A stretch of DNA of 64,000 nucleotides, taken from assembly GCF_002355415.1 (NCBI RefSeq), contig NZ_AP014936.1:682001-746000 (forward strand), in the 5' to 3' direction. The notes beneath the pieces are model-generated. The model did not search any database, was not told the origin of the DNA, and saw only the letters and a list, made by a program, of their open reading frames with translations. Within the stretch, counting starts at the first letter, position 1. Each line of letters starts with the position of its first letter. Source of the stretch: Sulfurifustis variabilis (lineage in GTDB: Bacteria; Pseudomonadota; Gammaproteobacteria; Acidiferrobacterales; Sulfurifustaceae). A program made the translations under genes and the position numbers. Shown here piece after piece: positions 44,684-55,783 of the stretch.

Positions 44684-45442
44684 CTAAGTCCTTCCCATGC
44701 GCCGCTGGCGGGCCTCGACGCGCGTCAGGGTGGCGAGGGACCATCCGTCGGGCGTGCAGCGCAGCACGCTCCCCTGATCGTACCAGTCGCCGAGGACCAC
44801 GCGTCGCGCCGGCGCGCCGTCCAGTTCGAAAACGTGTTCGGCCGGCCGGTGCGTATGGCCGTGGATCAAGTCGCGCACGCCGCGAGCGCGCAGCAGCTCG
44901 GTGACGGCAGCCGGCGTCACGTCCATGATCTCGGGCCGCTTCGCGGCCGTGGACTGGCGGCTCAGCTCCCGGTAATTGCGCGCGATCGCCTCGCGCTCGG
45001 CGACGCTCTTCGTCAGAAATCCCCGCTGCCACTCCGGATCGCGCACGACCGCGCGGAAGGTCATGTACTCCTCGTCGCGCGTACAAAGCGCATCGCCGTG
45101 CGTCAGGAGCACGGCGGTGCCGTAAAGGTCGATCCGCGCGGGGTCCGGAAGCAGACGACAGCCGGTCGCACGCTCGAACGCGGGGCCCATCAGAAAATCG
45201 CGGTTGCCGTGCATGACGTAGAGCGGCACGCCGGCGTCGGTCAGGCCCCGCAGCCCCGCGATCATCGGGCGGTACTCGGGTGCGTCGACGGCCTCGTCGC
45301 CGATCCAGTACTCGAACAGGTCGCCGAGAATGTAGAGCGCGTCCGCGCCCCGCGCCTCCCGGGCGAGGAAGTCGAGAAAGAGCGCGGTGATTTCCGGGCG
45401 AGCGGCCGTCAGATGGAGGTCCGAAATGAAGAGGGTCGCCAC
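44684..45442 (-). CDS. lpxH: UDP-2,3-diacylglucosamine diphosphatase
   Basis: Metal-dependent phosphoesterase of lipid A synthesis that makes lipid X at the inner membrane. The protein is 252 aa with the full calcineurin-type metal set: FISDLHL (residues 5-11), ILGDLFEYWIGDEA near 40, MHGNRDFLMG near 80, THGDALCTRDEEY near 115 and HGHTHRPAEH near 195. It lies 13 nt downstream of ppiB on the minus strand. Confidence 0.95.
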   Translation of the reverse strand: MATLFISDLHLTAARPEITALFLDFLAREARGADALYILGDLFEYWIGDEAVDAPEYRPMIAGLRGLTDAGVPLYVMHGNRDFLMGPAFERATGCRLLPDPARIDLYGTAVLLTHGDALCTRDEEYMTFRAVVRDPEWQRGFLTKSVAEREAIARNYRELSRQSTAAKRPEIMDVTPAAVTELLRARGVRDLIHGHTHRPAEHVFELDGAPARRVVLGDWYDQGSVLRCTPDGWSLATLTRVEARQRRMGRT

Positions 45443-45455
45443 GCCTGCGGATCGC

Positions 45456-45956
45456 CTACTTGACGTCCACCACCCGTACCTCCTCGACGATCACGTCGGC
45501 GAGCGGCACGTCCTTGAAACCGAGGCGCGTTCCGGTCGGAACGCCCTTGATCTGGTCGACGACCTGCATGCCGTCGACCACCCGCCCGAACACGCAGTAA
45601 CCCCAGCCGGCCGGGGTGGATGCCGTGTAGTTCAAAAAGTCGTTGTCGGCGAGATTGATGAAGAACTGGCTCGACGCGGAGTGCGGATCGCTCGCCCGCG
45701 CCATCGCCAGCGTGCCGCGGCTGTTCCGCAGGCCGTTCTTCGCCTCGTTCTCGATCGGCGGCCGGCCGATCTTCTGCGTCATGCCCGGTCCGAACCCGCC
45801 GCCCTGTATGACGAAGTTGTCGATGACGCGATGGAAGATCGTGGCGTCATAGAACCGGTCGCGCACGTACTGGAGGAAATTGGCCGCGGTCTTCGGCGCC
45901 TTGTCCTCGAACACCTCGATGACGATGGTGCCGAAGTTGGTCTTCATGTGGATCAT
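45456..45956 (-). CDS. ppiB: Peptidyl-prolyl cis-trans isomerase B (cyclophilin)
   Basis: Cytoplasmic cyclophilin that speeds proline isomerisation. The protein is 166 aa with no signal peptide. FHRVIDNFVIQGGGFGPGM carries the catalytic Arg and the active-site loop; SASSQFFINLADNDFLNY and YCVFGRVVDGMQVVDQI complete the fold. It is followed by lpxH on the same strand, the usual gammaproteobacterial pair, and is divergent from gltX. ATG 45956 or 45947 are both possible. Confidence 0.95.
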   Translation of the reverse strand: MIHMKTNFGTIVIEVFEDKAPKTAANFLQYVRDRFYDATIFHRVIDNFVIQGGGFGPGMTQKIGRPPIENEAKNGLRNSRGTLAMARASDPHSASSQFFINLADNDFLNYTASTPAGWGYCVFGRVVDGMQVVDQIKGVPTGTRLGFKDVPLADVIVEEVRVVDVK

Positions 45957-46085
45957 GCGTTTGTGCTCGGCGTGAGGCCGGTTTCGAATCCCTGCGCGCC
46001 CGGCCCGCTTTTATCGGTGCTGCGGAGTGCGTCCGTGTAACCGGAGATTGTGAACGGAGGGCGGAAACGGCGCAATATCAAGTGC

Positions 46086-46114
46086 TTCGCCCTCGCTCAG
46101 CGATCCGCTACCAT
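46086..46114 (+). promoter_or_regulatory. Candidate gltX promoter, possibly leaderless
   Basis: TTCGCC (46086-46091) and TACCAT (46109-46114) are 17 nt apart. The -10 is 8 nt before the gltX ATG, which lacks a Shine-Dalgarno. The rest of the 166-bp gap to ppiB (45957-46122) shows nothing else clear. Confidence 0.3.
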
Positions 46115-46122
46115 TCGCCCGC

Positions 46123-47541
46123 ATGACCGCCGGTCGGTTCAAAACGCGCTTTGCGCCAAGCCCCACGGGCCTTTTGCACCTCGGGAACGTGCGGACGGCC
46201 CTGTTCAACCACCTGCTCGCCCGAGGGCGGGGGGGCGCGTTCCTGCTGCGCATCGAGGACACGGACGCGGTGCGAGGGCATGACCGTTACGCGGCCGCCC
46301 TGCAGGAAGACCTCGCCTGGTTGGGCCTCGCCTGGGACGAGGGCCCGGATGTCGGCGGTCCGAACGGCCCCTACGCGCAGTCGCAGCGCGGCGAGCTTTA
46401 CGAGCGTTACACCCGGGTGCTCGAGGCCAGGGAGCTCGCCTATCCGTGCTTTTGCAGCGAGCACGAGCTCAAGATGGAGCGCAAGGCGCAGCTCGCAGCA
46501 GGCCGACCGCCGCGCTATTCGGGCAGGTGCCGGCTGCTTTCTCCTGCCGAGATCGAGGCCCGGCGAGCACGCGCCTTGCCCGCGACGCTGCGCTTCCATG
46601 TCGCGGACGGCCGCACCGTCGAGTTCGAGGACGGCGTGCGCGGGGCGCAGCGGTTCCAGACGACGGACATCGGCGACTTCGTGATCCGCCGCTCGGACGG
46701 CACGCCGGCGTTCTTCTTCTGCAACGCGGTCGACGACGCGCTCATGGGCGTGACGCTGGTGGTGCGCGGCGACGACCACCTCGCCAATACGCCGCGACAG
46801 ATCCTGCTGCTCGAGGCGCTCGGGCTGCCGGTGCCGACGTATGCCCACATTCCGCTGGTCGTCGGGGCCGACGGGGCGCCGCTCTCCAAACGCACCGGGA
46901 GCCGCTCGCTCGCGGAGCTGCGGGCGGCCGGCTACCTGCCCGCCGCGATCGACAACTATCTCGCGCGCCTGGGTCATACCTATGAAGAACCCGGCCTGCT
47001 GTCCCACGCGCAGCTGGCCGCCCGGTTCGACCTCGCCCGTGTGCATCATTCTCCGGCGCGCTACGACGAGACGCAGCTCCTGCACTGGCAGCGCGAGGCC
47101 GTGAAGACGCTTTCGGCGGATGCCTTCTGGCGCTGGGCGGGCGGCGAGACGCAGGCGCTCGTGCCGGCCTCGGCGCACGACGCGTTCATCGCGGCGGTGC
47201 GGCCGAACGTCCTCTTCCCCGTCGACGTCGCCCGCTGGGCGCGCGTCGTTTTTGGCGACGAGCTCGCGCTGTCCTCGGGCGCCCGCGAGGCGATCGCCGA
47301 CGCCGGACGGTCCTTCTTCGAGGCGGCCCTGCCGGCGCTCGAGGAGGGCCGCGCGAGCTTCGCCGCCGTAAGCGGCGCGCTCAAGATCCGGACGGGCCGC
47401 AGCGGCAAGACGCTCTTCAAGCCGCTGCGCGCCGCCCTCACCGGCGAGCTCGACGGACCGGAGATGGCGCATCTCCTGCCCCTGATCGGCTACGAGCGCG
47501 CCCGCGCGCGCCTCGTCCGCGCCCTCGCACATACCCGTTGA
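46123..47541 (+). CDS. gltX: Glutamate--tRNA ligase
   Basis: Class I synthetase that charges tRNA-Glu. The protein is 472 aa. The HIGH box is APSPTGLLHLGNVRTALFNHLLA near residue 11, and the KMSKS box is PLSKRTGSRSL near 250. A CFC...YSGRC pattern (about 109-140) could bind zinc. The C-terminal anticodon domain is full length. Some gammaproteobacteria have two GluRS with different tRNA choice; from sequence alone I cannot tell which type this is. Confidence 0.92.
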   Translation: MTAGRFKTRFAPSPTGLLHLGNVRTALFNHLLARGRGGAFLLRIEDTDAVRGHDRYAAALQEDLAWLGLAWDEGPDVGGPNGPYAQSQRGELYERYTRVLEARELAYPCFCSEHELKMERKAQLAAGRPPRYSGRCRLLSPAEIEARRARALPATLRFHVADGRTVEFEDGVRGAQRFQTTDIGDFVIRRSDGTPAFFFCNAVDDALMGVTLVVRGDDHLANTPRQILLLEALGLPVPTYAHIPLVVGADGAPLSKRTGSRSLAELRAAGYLPAAIDNYLARLGHTYEEPGLLSHAQLAARFDLARVHHSPARYDETQLLHWQREAVKTLSADAFWRWAGGETQALVPASAHDAFIAAVRPNVLFPVDVARWARVVFGDELALSSGAREAIADAGRSFFEAALPALEEGRASFAAVSGALKIRTGRSGKTLFKPLRAALTGELDGPEMAHLLPLIGYERARARLVRALAHTR

Positions 47542-47559
47542 CTCCGAAAGCACGCACGC

Positions 47560-48945
47560 ATGCTGACGATCTACAACAGCCTGACTCGCACCAAGGAGCC
47601 GCTCACGCCGATCGTGCCCGGCAAGATACAGCTGTACGTGTGCGGCATGACGGTCTACGACTACGCGCACGTCGGGCATGCGCGGGTCATGGTCGTGTTC
47701 GACACGGTGGTGCGCTACCTGCGGGCGCGCGGCTTCGATGTGACGTACGTGCGCAACATCACCGACATCGACGACAAGATCATCAAGCGCGCCGCCGAAA
47801 ACGACGAATCGGTGGACACGCTGACCGAGCGCTTCATCCGCGCCATGCGCGAGGACGAGGTCGCGCTCGGCCTTGGCGCTCCGGACGCCGAGCCCCGGGC
47901 CACCCGCCATCTGGCCGAAATCATCGCGATGATCGAGGCGCTGGTCGGGCGCGGGTACGCCTACCCGGCGCCGAACGGCGACGTGTACTACCGCGTGCGC
48001 AAGTTCGGCCACTACGGCGCGCTCTCGGGGAAGTCGATCGACGAGCTGCGGGTCGGGGCCCGGGTCGAGGTGGGCGAGGCGAAGGAGGACCCGCTCGACT
48101 TCGCCCTCTGGAAGGCCGCGAAGCCCGGCGAGCCCGCCTGGCACTCGCCCTGGGGGCCGGGCCGGCCTGGGTGGCACATCGAGTGTTCCGCCATGTCGAC
48201 GGCCTGCCTGGGCGAGCACTTCGACATCCACGGGGGCGGCATGGACCTCAAGTTCCCGCATCATGAAAACGAGATCGCCCAGAGCGAGGGCGCGACCGGG
48301 CACAAGTTCGTGAACCTCTGGATGCACGTCGGCTTCGTGCGCGTGAACGAGGAAAAGATGTCGAAGTCGCTCGGCAACTTCTTCACGATCCGGGAGGTGC
48401 TCAAGCAGTACAGCGCCGAGGAGCTGCGCTACTTCATCCTCGCGAGCCACTACCGCAGCCCGCTCGACTACACCGACGAGAACCTCAAGAACGCCCGCGC
48501 CGCGCTCACCGGCTTTTACCTGGCCCTGCGCGAGGCGCCGGCCGGGGGCGACGTGGATCCGGCGGCGGCCGAGCGTTTCTACTCGGCGATGGACGACGAT
48601 TTCAACACGCCGAAGGCGATCGCCGAGCTCGCCGGGCTGGCCACTGCCCTCAACCGGGCACGGCAGGAGGGGCGGCACGAGGAAGCGACGGAGCTCGGAG
48701 CCACGCTTCGCGGGCTGGGCGCCATGATCGGGCTGCTGCGGGACAGTCCGGAAGACTACCTCAAGGGGGCGCCGGCGACCCGGGGCGGCCTCGACGACGA
48801 GGCGATCCAGGCGATGATCGATCGACGCACCGCCGCCCGCAAGAATCGCGACTGGGCGGAATCCGACCGCATCCGCGACGAGCTCAAGCGCCTCGGCGTG
48901 ATTCTCGAGGACAGCGCGCAGGGAACGACTTGGCGCCGAGGATGA
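47560..48945 (+). CDS. cysS: Cysteine--tRNA ligase
   Basis: Zinc-dependent class I synthetase for tRNA-Cys. The protein is 461 aa, the E. coli length. Zinc ligands are Cys28 ([17 protein letters not shown], which also holds the HIGH box), Cys209 (HIECSAMS), then His and Glu in [10 protein letters not shown]. The KMSKS loop is [14 protein letters not shown]. It lies 18 nt after gltX and the two are probably cotranscribed. Its stop overlaps a 26-codon ORF of no clear role. Confidence 0.96.
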   Translation: MLTIYNSLTRTKEPLTPIVPGKIQLYVCGMTVYDYAHVGHARVMVVFDTVVRYLRARGFDVTYVRNITDIDDKIIKRAAENDESVDTLTERFIRAMREDEVALGLGAPDAEPRATRHLAEIIAMIEALVGRGYAYPAPNGDVYYRVRKFGHYGALSGKSIDELRVGARVEVGEAKEDPLDFALWKAAKPGEPAWHSPWGPGRPGWHIECSAMSTACLGEHFDIHGGGMDLKFPHHENEIAQSEGATGHKFVNLWMHVGFVRVNEEKMSKSLGNFFTIREVLKQYSAEELRYFILASHYRSPLDYTDENLKNARAALTGFYLALREAPAGGDVDPAAAERFYSAMDDDFNTPKAIAELAGLATALNRARQEGRHEEATELGATLRGLGAMIGLLRDSPEDYLKGAPATRGGLDDEAIQAMIDRRTAARKNRDWAESDRIRDELKRLGVILEDSAQGTTWRRG

Positions 48946-48990
48946 GGCGGGGTGCGCCTAACTATCTAAAAAATACCCGTTTTTCGGTCC

Positions 48991-49021
48991 TTCCTATTGA
49001 CCCTGCCCATACTTATAAGTA
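48991..49021 (+). promoter_or_regulatory. Candidate ilvB promoter with palindrome
   Basis: TTCCTA (48991-48996) and TATAAG (49014-49019) are 17 nt apart. The -10 is part of a perfect 12-bp palindrome TACTTATAAGTA (49010-49021), in an AT-rich patch of a GC-rich window. TTGACC at 48997 is too close to pair with this -10. The start would be near 49026, ahead of the attenuator. Confidence 0.4.
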
Positions 49022-49052
49022 AGTTTCTTTTGATCCGATTCCGAGATACGCC

Positions 49053-49100
49053 AAGGCCCGCAGGCGCCAGGATGTAGGGGCGACCGGGGCTTTTTGTTTT
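49053..49100 (+). terminator. Attenuator-like terminator in the ilvB leader
   Basis: AAGGCCCG (49053-49060) pairs with CGGGGCTT (49085-49092) with one G-G mismatch, an inner GCGCC/GGGGC stem extends it, and TTTTTGTTTT follows (49091-49100). It ends only 11 nt before the ilvB GTG, so no promoter fits between. It must therefore be read through or regulated, which fits attenuation of the ilv operon. Confidence 0.6.
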
Positions 49101-49111
49101 CTGAGGCCACC

Positions 49112-50844
49112 GTGGAACTGACCGGCGCAGACATTTTCGTCCGTTGTCTCCAGGACGAGGGTGTGGAGTACATCTTCGGCTACCCCGGCGGGGCGGCGCT
49201 CCACATTTACGACGCTCTCTACAAGCAGGACAAGGTCAAGCACATCCTGGTACGGCACGAGCAGGGCGCGGCCCACGCGGCCGACGGCTACGCGCGCTCG
49301 ACCGGGCGGCCCGGCGTGGTGCTCGTGACCTCGGGTCCGGGAGTGACCAACACGGTCACGGGCATCGCCACGGCCTACATGGACTCGATCCCGCTCGTCA
49401 TCTTCAGCGGGCAGGTGCCGACGAGCCTCATCGGCGACGACGCCTTTCAGGAGGTCGACGCGGTCGGCATCACCCGGCCGTGCGTGAAGCACAACTTCCT
49501 GGTGAAGGACGTCAAGGATATCGCCGAGACCGTGAAAAAGGCGTTCTACATCGCCGCCACCGGGCGCCCCGGCCCGGTGCTGGTCGACATCCCGAAGGAC
49601 GTCACGGCGCACAAGTACGAGTACAGCTATCCGAAGAGCATCAGCATGCGCTCGTACAATCCGGTGACCAAAGGCCATCCGGGGCAGGTCAAGAAGGCCG
49701 TCGATCTCATCCTCTCCGCCAAGCGCCCCATGATCTACACGGGCGGGGGCATCGTCCTCGACGACGCGGCCGCCGAGCTCACCGAGTTCGCGCGGCTGCT
49801 CGGTTATCCCGTGACCAACACGCTCATGGGTCTCGGCGGGTATCCGGCGACCGATCCGCTTTTCGTCGGCATGCTCGGCATGCACGGCACGTACGAGGCC
49901 AACATGGGCATGCACGAGTGCGACGTGTTGATCGCGATCGGCGCGCGCTTCGACGACCGTGTGACCGGCGATCTCAACAAGTTCTGCCCGCACGCGCGCA
50001 TCGTGCACGTCGACGTGGATCCCGCTTCGATCGCCAAGAACGTGCCGGTCGAGATTCCGATCGTCGGCTCGGCGCGTTCCGTCCTCCAGGACATGATCAA
50101 GCTGGTCAAGGGATCGAAGAAGAAGCCCGACCCGGCGGCGCTCGAGGTCTGGTGGGAGAGAATCAACGAGTGGCGCTCGATGCAGTGCCTCTCGTACGAC
50201 CACGCGAGCGAGCTCATCAAGCCGCAGTACGTGCTCGAGAAGCTCTACGAGCTGACCAAGGGCGAGGCGTTCGTGACCTCGGACGTCGGCCAGCACCAGA
50301 TGTGGGCCGCCCAGTTCTACAAGTTCGACAAGCCGCGGCGCTGGATCAACTCGGGCGGGCTCGGCACCATGGGCTTCGGCCTGCCGGCGGCCATGGGCGT
50401 GCAGCTCGCGCACCCGAAAGCCACGGTCGCGTGCGTCACGGGCGAGGCCTCGATCCAGATGTGCCTGCAGGAGCTCTCGACCTGCAAGCAGTACGACCTG
50501 CCCATCAAGATCGTGAACCTCAACAACCGCTACATGGGCATGGTGCGGCAGTGGCAGGAGTTCTTCTACGACCGTCGCTATTCGCACTCCTACATGGACG
50601 CGCTGCCCGATTTCAACAAGCTCGCCGAGGCTTACGGCCACGTGGGCATGCGGATCGAGAAACCGGGCGACGTCGAGGGCGCGCTGAAAGAGGCGCTCAA
50701 GATGAAGGACCGGCTGGTGTTCCTCGACTTCATCACCGACCAGACGGAGAACGTCTACCCCATGGTCGCGGCCGGCAAGGGCCATCACGAGATGCAGCTC
50801 GGGCCGTGCCGGGCGGTCGTGCCCACCGACCGGGAGCTCGCCTG

Positions 50845-50845
<1 letters not shown>
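49112..50845 (+). CDS. ilvB: Acetolactate synthase large subunit
   Basis: Thiamine-diphosphate enzyme that makes acetolactate and acetohydroxybutyrate, first common step to valine, leucine and isoleucine. The protein is 577 aa from GTG 49112, supported by GAGG 5 nt upstream and by alignment of VELTGADIFVR with the family start; the frame is open to TTG 49094 but that lies in the terminator. Catalytic Glu is in RHEQGAAHAADGYARSTG, and the ThDP motif shows GEASIQM in place of the usual GDGSF. FAD-binding residues are typical of the anabolic type. Confidence 0.94.
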
Positions 50846-52415
<1,570 letters not shown>

Positions 52416-52438
52416 AAGAACGCGAGAGGGTTGAAGTG

Positions 52439-52463
52439 CCGAGGACCCGCCGTCGGTCCTCGG
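52439..52463. repeat. Hairpin after ilvC
   Basis: CCGAGGACC and GGTCCTCGG form a perfect 9-bp stem with a 7-nt loop, 23 nt after the ilvC stop and 44 nt before psd. It has no T tract; it may end the ilv transcript with help or protect it. Confidence 0.5.
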
Positions 52464-52506
52464 TCCGCCCTTACCCACTTCCGATCATCCTGTTCCGTCA
52501 CGGCCG

Positions 52507-53178
52507 ATGACCCGCTTCCACTATCCGCTCCTCGCCCGGGAGGGCTGGGTGCACACCGCGCTTGCGGTCGGCGCCGCGGCGCTGGTCCATTACTACGTCG
52601 GCGCCCTGCCCGCGATCCCGTTCTGGATCGCGGTCGTGTTCACCGTTCAGTTCTTCCGCGACCCCCCGCGGACCATCCCGGCCGCCCCGCTCGGCGTCCT
52701 GTGCCCGGCCGATGGCAGGGTGATTTCCCTGGGCGACGCGTACGACCCTTACCTGAAGCGGCCCGCGAAGCGGGTGAGTATCTTCATGAACGCCTTCAAC
52801 GTGCACTCGAATCGCATGCCGACCGAGGGTCGGGTCATGGAGATCTGGTACCACGCGGGCAAGTTCTTCAACGCCGCGCTCGAAAAGGCCTCGGAGTCCA
52901 ACGAGCGCAACGCGGTGTGGGTCCGTACCGACGAGGGCGCGGACGTCGTCGTGGTGCAGGTTGCCGGTCTGATCGCGCGGCGTATACTTTGTTATGTCAA
53001 ACCCGGGGATCGGGCGGCGCAGGGCGAACGGTACGGCTTCATCCGTTTCGGCTCACGCGTGGATGTGTATCTTCCGCCCGACTCCCGGTTCCGCACGGCG
53101 CTGGGCGATCGTGTACAGGGCGGCACCACCCTGATCGCCGAGCTGCCGGGTCGAGCGACGGCCGGAGGCGCCGGATGA
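52507..53178 (+). CDS. psd: Phosphatidylserine decarboxylase proenzyme, short type
   Basis: Pyruvoyl enzyme that makes phosphatidylethanolamine at the membrane. The protein is 223 aa, the short form (~215 aa) rather than the ~320-aa E. coli form. One membrane segment lies at about 17-50, then CPADGRVIS and NAFNVHSNRMP. The cleavage site is Gly182-Ser183 in RFGSRVDVYLP, where Ser183 becomes the pyruvoyl group. It overlaps pssA by 4 nt, its substrate-making partner. Confidence 0.93.
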   Translation: MTRFHYPLLAREGWVHTALAVGAAALVHYYVGALPAIPFWIAVVFTVQFFRDPPRTIPAAPLGVLCPADGRVISLGDAYDPYLKRPAKRVSIFMNAFNVHSNRMPTEGRVMEIWYHAGKFFNAALEKASESNERNAVWVRTDEGADVVVVQVAGLIARRILCYVKPGDRAAQGERYGFIRFGSRVDVYLPPDSRFRTALGDRVQGGTTLIAELPGRATAGGAG

Positions 53179-53963
53179 CCACACGACAGTCCGACGAGAC
53201 GGATACCGAGCCCGCGGGCGAGCGCCGACGGCGGCGGGGGATCTATATCCTGCCGAGCCTGTTCACCACGGCGAATCTCTTCGCCGGCTTCTACGCGATC
53301 GTGCAGGCGATGAACGGCAACTTCGAGTACGCGCCGCTCGCCATTTTCATTGCCATGGCCCTCGATGCGGTCGACGGTCGTGTCGCGCGCCTGACGCACA
53401 CCGAGAGCGAGTTCGGCTTTCACTACGACAGTCTGGTCGACATGGTGTCGTTCGGGCTCGCGCCGGCGCTCGTGATCTACGAATGGGCGCTGTCGGGCAT
53501 GGGCAAGCTCGGCTGGCTCGCGGCCTTCATCTACGCGGCCGGGGCCGGGCTGCGGCTCGCGCGCTTCAACGTGCAGGTCGGTGTCCAGGACAAGCGCTAC
53601 TTCCGCGGGCTCCCGAGCCCATCGGCGGCCGGCCTCGTCGCCGGCTTCGTCTGGGTGCTCTACAGCATCGGCGTGCCCGGCAGGGACATCAGCATCCTGG
53701 CGCTGTTCATCACCGTGGCCGCCGGCGTGCTCATGGTCAGCAACGTGCGTTACCGCAGCTTCAAGGACCTCGATCTGCGCGGCCGGATCCCGTTCGTCAC
53801 GGTGCTCGTTCTGCCGCTCATTTTCGTGCTGATCTTTCTCGACCCGCCGCAGGTGCTGTTCGCGATATTTCTCGCCTACGGCATCTCGGGCCCAGCCACC
53901 TGGGCGTACCGCGCGGTGCGCCACCCGGGACAGCGGCCGGCGGACAAGTCCACCCCGCACTAG
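53175..53963 (+). CDS. pssA: CDP-diacylglycerol--serine O-phosphatidyltransferase
   Basis: Membrane CDP-alcohol phosphatidyltransferase that makes phosphatidylserine, which Psd then decarboxylates. The protein is 262 aa with about eight helices. The CDP-OH-P motif D-G-x2-A-R-x8-G-x3-D-x3-D is complete in DGRVARLTHTESEFGFHYDSLVD. A charged 23-residue N-terminus precedes the first helix. It matches the Bacillus-type PssA rather than the soluble E. coli enzyme, as in many non-enteric proteobacteria. Confidence 0.93.
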   Translation: MTTRQSDETDTEPAGERRRRRGIYILPSLFTTANLFAGFYAIVQAMNGNFEYAPLAIFIAMALDAVDGRVARLTHTESEFGFHYDSLVDMVSFGLAPALVIYEWALSGMGKLGWLAAFIYAAGAGLRLARFNVQVGVQDKRYFRGLPSPSAAGLVAGFVWVLYSIGVPGRDISILALFITVAAGVLMVSNVRYRSFKDLDLRGRIPFVTVLVLPLIFVLIFLDPPQVLFAIFLAYGISGPATWAYRAVRHPGQRPADKSTPH

Positions 53964-53969
53964 ACCGGC

Positions 53970-53998
53970 TTCAAATCGGTCCGAACTTGATTTATGCT
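53970..53998 (+). promoter_or_regulatory. Candidate leuA promoter
   Basis: TTCAAA (53970-53975) and TATGCT (53993-53998) at 17-nt spacing, each 4 of 6. The -10 is 6 nt before the leader-peptide ATG, so the transcript would begin at or next to that ATG. Confidence 0.4.
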
Positions 53999-54004
53999 CG
54001 TCCC

Positions 54005-54106
54005 ATGATCCGCGGTGCCGATCTTCGCCCGATCCTTCCCGCCGGCCTCTCCGGCCGGGATTCCGCGCGCCTTCCGCTCGCCCTTCTGCTGCTGCTGCGC
54101 CGCTAG
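54005..54106 (+). CDS. leuA leader peptide (leucine attenuation)
   Basis: A 33-codon ORF between pssA and leuA. Ten codons are Leu, with five in a row near the end (CTT CTG CTG CTG CTG) in LPLALLLLLRR before TAG. This is the layout of a leucine-sensing leader peptide: stalling at the Leu run when charged tRNA-Leu is scarce would change folding of the 117-nt RNA before leuA. No Shine-Dalgarno precedes the ATG. The following RNA has no T-run terminator, so control may act at the leuA ribosome-binding site; GGCGCC at 54172 can pair with GGCGCC at 54218-54223. Confidence 0.65.
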   Translation: MIRGADLRPILPAGLSGRDSARLPLALLLLLRR

Positions 54107-54223
54107 GCGCACACCAACCCCCATGCCTGGCGAGGCGAACAATACGCAACCCGACTGAACGATCCCGCGGCGCCAAGCCCCGAAAGGCCACGTGCACCGC
54201 GACGCTATGCAGAAGAGGGCGCC

Positions 54224-55771
54224 ATGAAAGACCAATTGATCATATTCGACACCACGCTCCGCGACGGCGAGCAGAGTCCCGGGGCCTCCATGACCCGCGA
54301 CGAGAAGGTGCGCATCGCGAAGCAGCTCGAGCGCATGCGGGTGGACATCATCGAGGCGGGCTTCCCGGTGGCGAGCCCCGGCGACTTCGAGGCCGTGAAG
54401 GCGGTCGCCGAGGTCATCCGGGAGAGCACCGTGTGCGCGCTCGCCCGCGCGGTCGAGAAGGACATCGACCGGGCCGCGGAGGCGATCAAGCCGGCGCGAC
54501 GGGCGCGCATCCACACGTTCATCGCCACCTCGCCGATCCACATGCAGCACAAGCTCCGCATGACGCCGGAGCAGGTGCTCGAGCGGGCCGTGGCGATGGT
54601 CAAGCGGGCCCGGCAGTACACCGACGACGTCGAGTTCTCGGCCGAGGACGCGGTCCGCTCCGAGGTCGATTTCCTGTGTCGCATATTCGAAGCGGCGATC
54701 ACGGCGGGCGCGCGCACCATCAACGTGCCGGACACGGTCGGCTACAGCATCCCGCACGCCTGGGGCGAGCGGATCAGGACGCTGATCGAGCGCGTGCCGA
54801 ACGCGGACCGCGCGATCTGGTCGACGCACTGCCACAACGATCTCGGGCTCGCCGTAGCCAACTCGCTCTCCGCCGTGCTGAACGGCGCGCGTCAGGTGGA
54901 GTGCACGGTGAACGGCCTGGGCGAGCGGGCGGGCAACGCCTCGCTCGAAGAGATCGTGATGACGGTGCGGACGCGCCAGGACGTGTTCCCGTGCGACACG
55001 CGCATCGACGCCACCCAGATCGTGCCCGCGTCCCGGCTCGTGTCCGGCATCACCGGGTTTCCGGTGCAACCGAACAAGGCGATCGTCGGCGCGAACGCGT
55101 TCGCGCACGAATCGGGAATCCATCAGGACGGCGTGATCAAGAAGAGAGAGACGTACGAGATCATGCGGGCGGAGGACGTGGGCTGGACCGCGAACCGCAT
55201 GGTTCTGGGGAAGCACTCGGGCCGCAACGCCTTCCGGCAGCGCCTGAAGGAGCTCGGGATCGAGTTCCGGACCGAGGCCGAAATCAACTCCGCGTTCGAG
55301 CGCTTCAAGGAGCTCGCCGACAAGAAGCACGAGATCTTCGACGAGGACCTGCAGGCGCTCGTCACCGAAGAAGGGATCGAGCAGGAGAACGAGCACTTCC
55401 GGCTCGTCTCGCTCCGGGTCTGCTCCGAGACCGGCACCACCCCGCACGCGCGCGTGGTGCTTGCCGTGGATGGATCGGAGCGCCTGGCGGGCGCGGACGG
55501 CAGCGGGCCGGTCGATGCGGCGTTCAAGGCCATCGACAGCGTCGTGAACGGCGGGGTGCAGCTCCAGCTCTACTCGGTGAGCAACATCACGAGCGGCACG
55601 GACTCGCAGGGCGAGGTGACGGTGCGGCTGGAGAAGGGCGGGCGCATCGTGAACGGCCACGGGGCGGACACGGACATCGTGATCGCGTCGGCGAAGGCGT
55701 ATCTCAATGCGCTGAACAAACTGGTCGAGCCGGCGGCGCGCACGCATCCGCAGGCGGGACAACCCATCTGA
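54224..55771 (+). CDS. leuA: 2-isopropylmalate synthase
   Basis: Joins ketoisovalerate and acetyl-CoA, first step of leucine synthesis. The protein is 515 aa of the bacterial type I form. The HMGL-like barrel opens [19 protein letters not shown], with metal ligands in DTTLRDGEQ and STHCHNDLG and the CoA loop [14 protein letters not shown]. The C-terminal LeuA allosteric domain (about 385-510), site of leucine inhibition, is complete. GAGGG precedes ATG 54224. leuB, leuC and leuD are not in the window. Confidence 0.95.
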   Translation: MKDQLIIFDTTLRDGEQSPGASMTRDEKVRIAKQLERMRVDIIEAGFPVASPGDFEAVKAVAEVIRESTVCALARAVEKDIDRAAEAIKPARRARIHTFIATSPIHMQHKLRMTPEQVLERAVAMVKRARQYTDDVEFSAEDAVRSEVDFLCRIFEAAITAGARTINVPDTVGYSIPHAWGERIRTLIERVPNADRAIWSTHCHNDLGLAVANSLSAVLNGARQVECTVNGLGERAGNASLEEIVMTVRTRQDVFPCDTRIDATQIVPASRLVSGITGFPVQPNKAIVGANAFAHESGIHQDGVIKKRETYEIMRAEDVGWTANRMVLGKHSGRNAFRQRLKELGIEFRTEAEINSAFERFKELADKKHEIFDEDLQALVTEEGIEQENEHFRLVSLRVCSETGTTPHARVVLAVDGSERLAGADGSGPVDAAFKAIDSVVNGGVQLQLYSVSNITSGTDSQGEVTVRLEKGGRIVNGHGADTDIVIASAKAYLNALNKLVEPAARTHPQAGQPI

Positions 55772-55783
55772 TCGGGCAGGGTC

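Noticed and set aside
46108-48678. 856-codon minus-strand ORF opposite gltX and cysS
   Set aside because: A codon-bias artefact spanning two clear synthetase genes, with Arg/His/Val-rich low-complexity translation.
48942-49022. 26-codon ORF overlapping the cysS stop as a possible ilv leader peptide
   Set aside because: Only a few Val, Leu and Ile codons, not in a run, and it ends before the candidate ilvB start site; kept only as a possibility in the ilv finding.
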